DNA from: Rhipicephalus microplus
Taxonomy: Eukaryota > Arthropoda > Arachnida > Ixodida > Ixodidae
DNA: 64,000 nucleotides
Direction: 5' to 3'
Assembly: GCF_043290135.1 (NCBI RefSeq)
Contig: NC_134705.1
Span: 61,531,771-61,595,770 of the forward strand
In this document: positions 55,785 to 64,000 of the stretch, piece after piece
Numbering within the stretch: position 1 is the stretch's first letter
Layout: each line of letters starts with the position of its first letter
Made by a program: the position numbers and the translations under genes
Notes under the pieces: generated by a model
Database searches by the model: none
Told to the model about the DNA's origin: nothing
The model's input: the letters and a program-made list of their open reading frames with translations, nothing else

Positions 55785-56569
55785 TACGGGCGTTCGTATC
55801 GCTTCGCAGTGGTCCCGGTCGATCATAGTGGCACACTCCTATGCTCTGCCTCGGTTAGAAAGGTTTCGGCAATGGTGGCTGAGCAAATCGCCATCGCCAT
55901 AGCAATGAAGGACCCATCGCGTCCTAATGTCTTTACAGATTCGCGTTCCGCAGCTAGGGCTTTCGCCTCGGGCTCGATCTCGCGTGAGGCAGCGGCCATC
56001 CTCGGCTGTGAGGGGGCTGCCGGGTTTCACACCATAACATGGTTCCAGGCCCACATGGGGGCCAACGTACATCCTGATGTCCCCAATGCCAATGAGTTTG
56101 CCCATGACCGTGCGCGAGGTATCGTTCACCGCGGCGGTCCCGGCGGATTCGCAGGCGGGGACGCCGGAAGATACAGGGACTCGCTACTCACTATCATCAT
56201 TATCATCTGTCTCGGAGGGCTTTTCCACTTCCTCATCCTAAACTTACGCGACCGCAATCATCGGCCTAGAGGATGCTGCAAACGGGGTCTTTCCCTTCGC
56301 GAGGCAGGTTCAGTCATTTTTCGCCCAACATCGAGCCGCATTGTCCAGATTGCAGAGAGGCGTATTGCTCATTACCTCATATGCTCTGGCAATGCCCTGC
56401 GTTACGTGACGCAGAGTTCAACAAAGAAGAGGACTGGGAGGAAGCCCTTACCAGCGGCGACCTCTTGGTTCAACTTCGGGCTGTCCAGAGGGCCTGCGAG
56501 AGGGCGGAGGGCCACGGTCTTCCGGTCCCTACGTGGGAGCTTCCCGCGACTGCTACGGATTCCCCCTAA
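55760..56569 (+). pseudogene. LINE ORF2 RNase H and C-terminal zinc segment (broken)
   Basis: RNase H residues are visible: TFVDAA then stop then YGRS (first D), MVAEQIAIAIAMKD (E), VFTDSRSAARAF (D) and ANEFAHDRARG (last D). The sequence drops near 56170 into a repeated ATTATCATC stretch, losing the linker. The C-terminal zinc segment HCPDCREAYCSLPHMLWQCPALR near 56340-56410 lies in a third frame and ends at 56569. Confidence 0.82.
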
Positions 56570-56642
56570 ACAGGGCCGTTACAACGCAGTTCCTCAGGAC
56601 CTGAATAAAGTTCTTTGTCTGTCTGTCTGTCGGTGTAGTGTT

Positions 56643-57165
56643 TACTCGAGTAAACGTTTGTTTGAGACGCAATGACACGGGAGGCGGGACGCGTTGAAGA
56701 CACTTGCGCTCGGCTTCATTGACGCGCGTCTCGTCCGTTTTACCTGCGTGCCATGTGTACTCTCAAACGCGATCAGTGTTCTTGACTCGCACTCCGTCGG
56801 TGTAGCTGGTCTTCCACTGCCGACGCTTCCATTCGGCTTCCCTGGCTCGCGCATCGTGGGCGTCCCTATTCGCGAACGCGATCGACTTCGATAACCCTCG
56901 TAATGCCGGTGACCACCGGGAAATGTACGCGCACACTAGCGGGAAGCAAGCCGCGATGGCATAGCGCCCGTCGGCGCGATCGCGCGGCAAGCACCGGCGT
57001 GCTGTCCCCATTGTAGGCGTCGCACGGGCACCCGCCGGCTCGTAGCTTCTCGCCAACAGATGAAGAGAGCTCGCGGCTTCTCGCCGACAGATGAAGAAAG
57101 GTGGCGTGCTTGAGATGATGCCCACGTGAGGAGTGGGCTCGAGCGTTGCGAGTGGTGGAAATGAT
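56643..57165. other. Unassigned intergenic DNA
   Basis: Host sequence after the LINE duplication; GC-rich. No gene recognised. Confidence 0.35.
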
Positions 57166-57217
57166 TGGTTGGATGGATGGATGGATGGATGGATGGATGC
57201 ATGGATGGATGGATGGA
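57166..57217 (-). repeat. (ATCC)n tail of the CR1/L2-like LINE
   Basis: On the plus strand about twelve GGAT units with one GCAT variant. The adjoining words (gcggcgttagccaccgcctgatc on the minus strand) form the LINE 3' end. Confidence 0.8.
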
Positions 57218-57450
57218 TATGGCTGTACCCTTTAGATCAGGCGGTGGCTAACGCCGCCAAGCCGTAATACCTAATGAACCAAAAACTATATTTTTTTCCT
57301 TAAAAAGTGAGTTTGAGGATTCGTACTTTGCAGTGAAGAGTTTAATTTTCACTCGTGCCTTGACTTTAGCCACCAATCAGATAACCTCCTTCTAGTTAAG
57401 TCTACCCGCCTAAAGTTTATTTTGCCCTCCCGGTCCCTTAACCCCAGTGC

Positions 57451-59783
57451 TTAGAAAAACTCTGCGCCATCATCCTGAACTATATGGTGAAGCCCTTTAC
57501 AGAACATTATCAAGTGTTCGGCAGTTTCTTCTTCCTCTCCACACGCACTGCACACTGTGTCTACCCCTTCGTATTTGGCCCGATATGTCTTGGTTCGCAG
57601 TACTCCCGTCTTGGCCTCAAACAGTAGAGAACTACCCCGAGTATTATCATAGATCCTTTCCTTGGCAATTTCCTGCTTAAAAGTTCGATAGATCTCTAGT
57701 GCGAACTTCTTAATCATGCCCATTCTCCACATGTCAGTCTCCGTTTCCTTCACTTTCTTCTTAACCGATAGTTCTTTTTGGTTTGGCCACCTGGTGTTTT
57801 CTAAGTATTTACCAGTCAACTTCCTGGTTCGCTTCCTCCATTTTGTATCGACATTCTTCATGTACAAGCAGCTGAAAACCTTCCTAGCCCAACGCTCTTC
57901 CCCATTTCTCTCAATCGCTTCTCAAATTTTATCTTGCTGCTAGCTTCTCTGCCCTCAAATGATGCCCATCCCATATCACCTTGTACTCCCTGATTTGGTG
58001 TATTCCCGTGAGCTCCTAAAGCAAGCCTACCTATTCCACGTTGCTTAATTTCTAATCTTGCTTGAACTTCTGATCTCATGCACAAGACCGCATTGCCGAA
58101 CGTCAGCCCAGGAACATTGACCCCTTTCCATATTCCTCTCACAACATCATACCTATTGTAATTCCACAGTGCCCTATTTTTCATGACTGCTGCATTCATG
58201 TTACCTTTAGTCGTCACGTATATTTCGTGTTCCCTCAGATACTCGGTCCCATTGCTTATCCATACGCCCAGATATTTGCATTTATCTGTTATCTCTAGCG
58301 TGACCTCCTGTATTCTAAGCTCACTACCTTCGTTGTCATTGAAAATCATGACTGCTGATTTTTCCTTACTGAATCTAAAATCTAACCTATCTCCCTCATT
58401 ACCGCAGATGTCCATCAATCTCTGCAAATCTTCCTTGTTGTTGGCCATTAGCACTATATCATCTGCGTACCTTAATGCTGGTAGTGCCTGATCAATAAGT
58501 TTTCCTTGTTTGACTAAAGAGAGGTTGAAGCGCAGTCCACTTCCCTCTAATTTTGCCTCTAATCCTTGTAGGTACATCATGAATAATAAGGGCGACAGGG
58601 GGCACCCCTGCATAAGCCCCCGTTTTACCTCTGCAGGCTTGGATACCTGTTTTTCCCACTTTATAACTACCTTGTTACCTTTATAGATACCCTTTAAAAG
58701 ACTAGTGACTACATGTTCCACGCCTAGTGTGTCCAGTATTTCCCACAATTCCTCTTGAACCACGCTATCGTACGCTCCCTTGATATCCAAGAATGCTAGC
58801 CACAGGGGCCTGTGTTTCTTTTCTGCTATTTCGATGCACTGCGTCAGTAAGAACAGATTGTCTTCCAACATCCTGTGTTTCCGAAACCCATTCTGCAGTT
58901 CCCCCAGCACCCCCTCATCCTCTATCCACACCTGCAGTCCTTCCTTTATAATCTGCATCGCCAGCCTGTAGACCAATGGTGTCGCTGTTATGGGACGGTT
59001 GTTGTTTATGTCAGCTTTGTCCCCCTTTCCTTTATAAATCATGCTCATCCTGCTAAAATTCCATCCAACGGGAACTTCACCATCGATTATTATTGTGCTC
59101 ACTGCCTCTCTCAAAGCCTGCTTAAACTTCAGACCTAATGCCTTTATCAGCCCAATTGAAATGCCATCTGGGCTTGTTGATGTACTACTAGGAACCCTTT
59201 TCTCAGCCCTTTCCCACTCTTGTTGTGAAAATGGAGCCATTGCACCACTTGATTTGTCCTTGTCTATTGTGGTGCATAAAGTACTTCTTTGTAGAAATTT
59301 TTTTGCCACCCTTGTTCTTATATATTCAGTAGCTTCGGCCTCTTCTAGCCTAGCACCTTGGGCGGTAGTTATAAAACTCTGCTCTAGGCTCGTCTCATTT
59401 CTTAAGGAGTTTAGATGGTTCCAAAATTTCGCAGTTCCTTTTCTATCTTTTTTAAATACTTCTGCCAGCCACTGAGCTCCCTTCCTTCTAATCTTTTCAT
59501 TGATCAGAAGAGATGCATCCCTTCTACAGCTTAGAAAGGTTGCCCACTTTCTTTCAACATCATCTGTCGGTTCACCACGCTGCTTAGCATGTCTGTGTTT
59601 CCTAGAGGCTTCCTGACGTTTTGCTATGGCTCTCTTGACTTGCTCATCCCACCAACTTTTGGGTTTGTGTCCTCTTTTCCGGGGTGACTTGTCATGCATC
59701 TTAGCAAGCTCTAGCTCAAAAAGTCTAATTAGATTCGTGTATGTCCACACTGTCTTATTATCCTCCGTGATTACTTTCTCAAT
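57451..59783 (-). pseudogene. CR1/L2-like LINE ORF2: reverse transcriptase and C-terminal zinc segment
   Basis: A 630-codon open stretch (59750-57858) carries the RT: STSPDGISIGLIKAL, WNFSRMSMIYKGKGDKADINNNRPITATP, ELQNGFRKHRMLEDN, FLDIKGAYDSV (D), RGLMQGCPLSPLLFMMYL, and RYADDIVLMAN (intact YADD). The frame shifts near 57880 into a C-terminal part with TKWRKRTRKLTGKYL and a Cys/His unit CSACGEEEETAEHLIMFC near 57520, ending at 57451. The RT core itself is undamaged. Confidence 0.9.
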
Positions 59784-60767
59784 TTATTTAGTGGTTATTT
59801 CAATTTGCCTTTCTGGATAAAAATTTTCCTGTAGTTGCTCATCTTGTCTCCTTCCCACTTTCACTGCTCTTCCAAAACTTAGCTTGATACGTTTGTGATC
59901 GCTACCCAGACTTCTGGAGCCACCTTCATCTATGTGCATTCCCCTGAGCTTATCATACATCCTATGTGACATCAGTGCATAATCTATCGTCGACTGAAGC
60001 CTTCCTACCTTCCATGTTATTTGCCCTTCACACTTCTCGGTACTGTTGCAAATGATCAAATCAAGCCTTTCACACATATCCATGATCATTTTGCCTGTCG
60101 AGTCGGTACACCCATCTATATCTTCTATGTGCGCATTCATGTCTCCTAGTATAACTATCTCGCACTCTCTTCCTAACTCCTGAATGTCCTTTGATATACA
60201 CTCTACCATTGCCTGGTTTTCCTCTCTGGCCTTTGCTCCCGTCCACAAATACACGAAATCAAGGAGTGTCATTTGACCTGCCACTTTCCCTTTTAGCCAT
60301 AAATGTTCCTTGGACTCCTGCTTGACCCTTTGCCAGTCTGTACTTTTATGAATGAATGCCCCAATACCACCCCCCTTTCTGCTGCCTTCTGTTCTGTTAC
60401 AATATTCCCACGCGTAGTCCGGATTGTTCGGAGGTTGTTCCATGTCCCTGAGATGTGTTTCTACAAAACCGTATACCATCGGCCTTCCTTCCCTTAGCTG
60501 TTCTTCTATCTGTTCCCACTTCAGCCTGTTCCTACCACCCTGCATGTTAATATACCCTATGTCTGAATTGGCTCGGCGCTCGTGGCTACGTCTATTTATG
60601 CCCCGGACTCTACCTATCTTAGATATTGGTGCCACTTTGGAATCGTATCTATCCATACCACCTGTCGAAGAGTCTCCCTGGTTGTTTTCCTCGTTACTAG
60701 CTATACTGCACCCCGAAGGGCTCGCTTGCCCCCCAAAAAAGCTACTGCACGTCCTGCAAGTCGCCAA
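59784..60767 (-). pseudogene. CR1/L2-like LINE ORF2: APE-type endonuclease
   Basis: Motifs in order: IGYINMQGGRNR (entry), YGFVETHL (catalytic E), VILGDMNAHIEDIDG (D and N), QSTIDYALMS, LGSDHKRIKL (D-H). All expected catalytic residues are present. A TAA at 59784-59786 ends the frame and the RT continues in the same frame directly after it, so ORF2 is split by one nonsense codon. Confidence 0.88.
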
Positions 60768-61338
60768 CCCACCTCGTGACCTAGCCGCCCATCGAAGTGA
60801 ATTCTGTCTCGTTGAAACCCCCCCCCCCCCTATGCACCTCTCTGTTTATTTCCACCACCTCAAAGCCTTTCTCTCGACTCATCCGCCATATCTCTTGGTT
60901 TGCGTTGACCACCGCTCTTTGCAGGTTGCTATCACGCACCGGTACCTCCGGTATCGTGCATATCACTACCTGTACCTTAGGAGAAGGGGCGCGCATGTCA
61001 TCGACGCCTTTCGCCAGTGTGGCTGCTAGTCCTGCTGCATCTTCATTTAGGACATCTTTTAAACCGCCTGAAATTATCACGAGGTTTCGTCTATCAGCTG
61101 TTGTTTTGAGCTTTGCATTCGCTTGCCTCATGACTGCTTCCAGCTTGCGTCCTGGGAACGCCCCTACAGCAACCCTCTTGTCACCTCTTACCCTCTCTTT
61201 GAAGGCTTCTGTGCATCGATTTAAATTCGAGTCCCTGGCGATTATCAAATGCTGTGACTTTTCAGCTGGAGCGTTCTGCACCTGGGGGCTACTTGCACCT
61301 GTGACGCCGGCTGCTTTGTTCCCTCCCTGCCCCACCAC
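60700..61338 (-). pseudogene. LINE ORF1, SGNH/GDSL esterase domain (frameshift at poly-C)
   Basis: The minus-strand frame from 61338 shows the esterase blocks: IIARDSNLNRC (nucleophile Ser block, first Gly changed to Arg), AFPGRKLEAVM, LVIISGGLKDVLNED (GGxND-like block), VVICTIPEVPVRD, and EIWRMSREKGFEVVEIN. A run of 13 C (60818-60830, plus strand) then shifts the frame. In the shifted frame RDRIHFDGRLGHEVG gives the D-x-x-H catalytic block. SGNH esterase domains occur in ORF1 of CR1/L2 LINEs. The residues suggest a catalytic triad, but the frame is broken. Confidence 0.8.
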
Positions 61339-61389
61339 TACCTCGCTGAAGCTGGGCCTTGTGACAGTTGAACCGGCTAAACCTGTTTT

Positions 61390-61785
61390 TTACAAACTTG
61401 CTTGCTTTTCCTTCTCCACCGTTCTGGTTGCCGGTTCCCTACTGTTCTCTCGGTAGGTCGCTTCTTTGTTCAGCTTCGCTAGCGCTTCCTCGGCGGACTT
61501 CAGTCTTTCTCCCATTGCCCTCGTTTTATCTTGCTCTGTCGCCAACGCAGTCTCGAGCTCGGCGATTCTCATCAGCAGTTCACTCTGGGCAACCATCATT
61601 TTTTCCATTTTTTTCTCGACCTCACATTGCCTACACTTCGCGTCAGTCTCTTCTCCATCCGCTTCTACGCTTGGGTCCATTTTCAAACCCACTCCACATC
61701 CTGAACACTTTACAGTCTTTTTAACCATGCCTTTCTGACACCACTTGTCCCTATACTCGATAATTACTAAACTCGAGCCCTGCAC
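61390..61785 (-). pseudogene. LINE ORF1 N-terminal part: Cys-pair motif and coiled coil
   Basis: A 131-codon frame with YRDKWCQKG, VKCSGCGVGL and AKCRQCEVEK, so C...CxxC...CxxC, a zinc-finger-like (PHD-type?) arrangement. It continues into a heptad-rich stretch (LLMRIAELETALATEQDKTRAMGERLKSAEEAL, about residues 68-105). In CR1-type LINEs this precedes the esterase domain. A stop at 61390 lies before the esterase frame, so ORF1 may be broken here too or the two parts may be separate. Confidence 0.7.
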
Positions 61786-61800
61786 TACGAAAAAAAGAAA

Positions 61801-63600
61801 GTCTAAACTCTACTACAAAAGTTTGCGTGTTCAATGTACGCGCACCTCCCCCACGGGGTGGCAAAAGAAAAAAAACTAGAAAAAATTCAGACACACACAC
61901 CCGCATTAACTAATAAATACCTGGTGACTGGCCCCCGAAAAGCCGTACCATAAAATAAGTGCTACGAAGATTTTAACCGCTGCCTTATAATTATAAAGAC
62001 AAGCTCAAAACATGCAAAAACACTTATCTGCGCAGTCGATCCGGAGCGCTCAAAAAACACGTCCATCCACGTTGACAGCCCGAACTGAATGGTGAAGCGG
62101 CAAAGAGATGACACTTGGCGAGCACACGGCAGCCTAGAGAGAGAGACGTCACCACGCACTCCTAGGAGGGCGTGAGCTACTTGGCCCCGCTCTAACACCT
62201 GCAGAGAGGGGAGTGGTGCGGACGAAGAAACAGCGTTACACAGGTTACACATCTAGAACAACTCACGAAACGTAATCATAGGTACAGAAATAAGAGCGAA
62301 CTAACGAGTGCTCTAGTTCTTATTTCGGTGAGTTCGAAAAGCGCGCTCTTTTCACAAACGGGGCCTGCCCAGCGAATGAAAGGATCTTCGTGTGCCCGGA
62401 AACTAAACGCAATCTTTCCGGTGTGAGGCCAAGGCACACAATTTTCCCCGCCGAAGGATAAGCGCGTGCGCACTAAGCACATAAACTCCCACCCCTATCC
62501 GCAGGGCAAAGCACGCGCAGGAGGTAAGCTCGCGTTGGCACATCGTGACGAGCTGAATGCGGGGCACGGGTGGCCTTTCTTTTTTCTCGACTCGAGTTTT
62601 AATAAATATAGACAAGTATACATATATGTTGCATGATGCCGGCGGCACCAGCAAAAGCAGCGGAGACTGTCAATATAATTGCTATCTTAATAAAATGTCT
62701 GCTTAGACACTTTACGACTTTCCAATTGTAAGCACTATGGCTTTTCTCCACTGCATATGTCCGCGAAATAGAATACCATGTGACGTACCAACCAAAAATG
62801 TGGCATGTATCACGTCTGTGGGAACGAGGTGTTTTCAGTTATAATGCGAGGAATTGCTGGTCAGCTACCAGCTCGTAGAAACATCAGGTACCACGTGACG
62901 CCAGCTGGCAGAAAGGTTTCCAGACTCGCCCTCATGGCTACGAGCGGTGCTTGCTAATACTCCCCGGCTTACAAGCGCATATCATTTAAAGTGAATCAGA
63001 AGACAAACGACCTTGTAGTTAAGCCTGTACACCATCGGATAACTTATCCCGCTTTAGACGACATGCATACAATGATTTTCATTTTGCCACCTTTCATGCC
63101 TTTGTCATTCCTTAGTCAGACCTTAGTCATACAGTTTTGTCAGCAATAGAGTATTGGTATATGTCAAGCTACCGAAACAGCCACGAGTACGTCATGAGCG
63201 TGGCATGTAAATGAGGCCGTACGAGAATTGCGTGCATTCATTTCATGTAGCCACCAGCCGTGTCTGTGTCTTATTTATGTTACGCCATGTCTGTTTTGGT
63301 GTATTTTAAGCTAGCGAATCACGAGCTTGGCGTTTAAATCATTTATAGGTAAACGTATTGGGCACTGATTTGCCTGGCTGACAAAAATTACACGAATAAA
63401 TAGACTCTTCAGTTACGTTTAATCTGTAGCTTTTAATAATAAAGACTAAAGGCTAATGTGACTGGGGAGTCTGTTCAAAGTTTACCTATTTATGCTCGCA
63501 ATACGGAAATGCATTGACTTATATGGGGCACACTCTAAGGCAAAAGGGTGTCTGGTTCGTCCTTTTGGCGATTAATGGGGCTGCCACAACCATTAATCTC
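61801..63600. other. Unassigned DNA, partly possible LINE 5' region
   Basis: 61.8-62.3 kb may hold the 5' untranslated region of the CR1/L2-like LINE, but no second copy was available for comparison. 62.3-63.6 kb contains only short frames. Words such as gtcat recur near 63100-63300. No gene or RNA was recognised. Confidence 0.35.
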
Positions 63601-63607
63601 TTCAGGT

Positions 63608-63838
63608 ACTAACGGCACCGGGTCTAACAGTTAGTCCCTAAGACCAGCTCAAGTGTCTAACAATTATACCTCACATATGCCTTAGCAGGTAAACGTCAGT
63701 CCCACAAATCACCTCAAAGGACTAACATTTAGTCGTCACATTTACACCTTACCGGGTAACCGTTAGTACCCACATTTACACCTCACCGGGCAACCGTTAC
63801 TCCTCACAGTTGCACCTCGCCAGACGAATGGCTGGTCC
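63608..63838 (+). repeat. Degenerate tandem repeat, period about 34 bp
   Basis: Units starting caca(t/a)(t/a)... recur at 63703, 63737, 63771 and 63805 with exact 34-bp spacing, sharing cac-tttacacct-accggg-aaccgttagt-c in degraded form. Two or three more divergent units extend back to about 63608 (actaacggcaccgggtctaacagttagtccct). It gives about seven units in all. Confidence 0.8.
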
Positions 63839-64000
63839 ACTCAAATACTCCAATCGAATAATATTTTTATCCCTAGTTCAAATATTGTTTTTTCTATTCA
63901 GCCTCCGCCAGGCCTAATACTTTTTTCGCATGTTTTTCTGCACAGTGAGCAACAAATGGCGCAGAAAATAACACGCGAAAAATTATTTTGCCGCCTGTGT

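Larger units (their letters stand above)
51168..56630 (+). mobile_element. Full-length R1/LOA-like LINE with 12-bp target duplication
   Basis: A 5.46-kb element with 5' UTR (51168-51349), intact ORF1, ORF2 with endonuclease, RT and RNase H, a 3' region with aataaag (about 56603), and a TGTC-type tail (about 56611-56630). The word cggtgtagtgtt lies at 51156-51167 and 56631-56642, an exact 12-bp duplication. The minus-strand fragment at 19.46-21.7 kb is a relative. ORF2 has two frame breaks and a stop, so it is probably inactive. Confidence 0.9.
57166..61800 (-). mobile_element. CR1/L2-like LINE with esterase-bearing ORF1
   Basis: Minus-strand element: ORF1 (61785-60700) with Cys pairs, coiled coil and an SGNH-esterase domain; ORF2 (60767-57451) with endonuclease and RT; a 3' region ending in an ATCC array at about 57166-57217. 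A zinc finger plus esterase in ORF1 is established for CR1-like LINEs. There is no RNase H. The 5' boundary was not fixed and may extend to about 62.3 kb. ORF1 and ORF2 are each interrupted once or twice. Confidence 0.85.

Noticed and set aside
56935..57230. Frames reading Pro-Ser-Ile-His repeats
   Set aside because: Translation of the GGAT/ATCC tail.

Overview
The window reads as nuclear DNA of an arthropod, most likely a hard tick (Ixodidae). This is inference from content: tRNA-derived SINEs of the tick 'Ruka' style, several LINE clades with CAT/GAT/ATCC/TGTC microsatellite tails, Ty3/gypsy and BEL/Pao elements, long GATA/CTAT arrays, and one neprilysin-like (M13) peptidase copy. There is no bacterial organisation and no CRISPR array. 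Nearly all recognisable coding sequence is transposable-element relic, and the only host-type gene seen is itself broken.

Layout. 0-4.3 kb: unassigned DNA with a facing pair of CTAT and GATA arrays. 4.36-18.40 kb: one minus-strand Ty3/gypsy element (short LTRs) enlarged by nesting. A near full-length I-like LINE (4957-11037, 14-bp target duplication) sits in its integrase, a 5'-truncated LINE (12221-14243) sits in its RNase H, the RT carries a 316-bp tandem duplication, and the 5' LTR-gag-protease block lies in the opposite orientation to pol. 19.5-21.7 kb: minus-strand R1/LOA-like LINE fragment. 21.7-23.6 kb: plus-strand CR1/Jockey-like LINE split by a minus-strand RTE-like LINE. 23.6-30.9 kb: BEL/Pao relic split by a young gypsy element (23809-29093; LTRs differ at 4 of 179 positions, ATAC target duplication). 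33.1-34.0 kb: CR1-like LINE 3' end. 35-38.4 kb: microsatellites, tRNA-like SINEs and a foldback-type element. 38.75-40.08 kb: 5' end of another gypsy. 40.43-46.37 kb: second copy of the I-like LINE, minus strand. 46.8-48.9 kb: M13 peptidase pseudogene, minus strand. 51.17-56.63 kb: full-length R1/LOA-like LINE with a 12-bp target duplication. 57.17-61.8 kb: minus-strand CR1/L2-like LINE whose first ORF carries an SGNH-esterase domain. 61.8-64 kb: unassigned DNA ending in a degenerate 34-bp tandem repeat.

Insertion order can be read from the nesting: the minus-strand gypsy predates the two LINEs inside it, the CR1-like LINE predates the RTE, and the BEL/Pao relic predates the young gypsy. No coherent new operon-like or defence system was found. 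The points most worth a second look are the M13 copy lacking both zinc-binding motifs, the esterase-bearing LINE ORF1, the inverted gypsy 5' block, and the shared leader in front of two GATA arrays.
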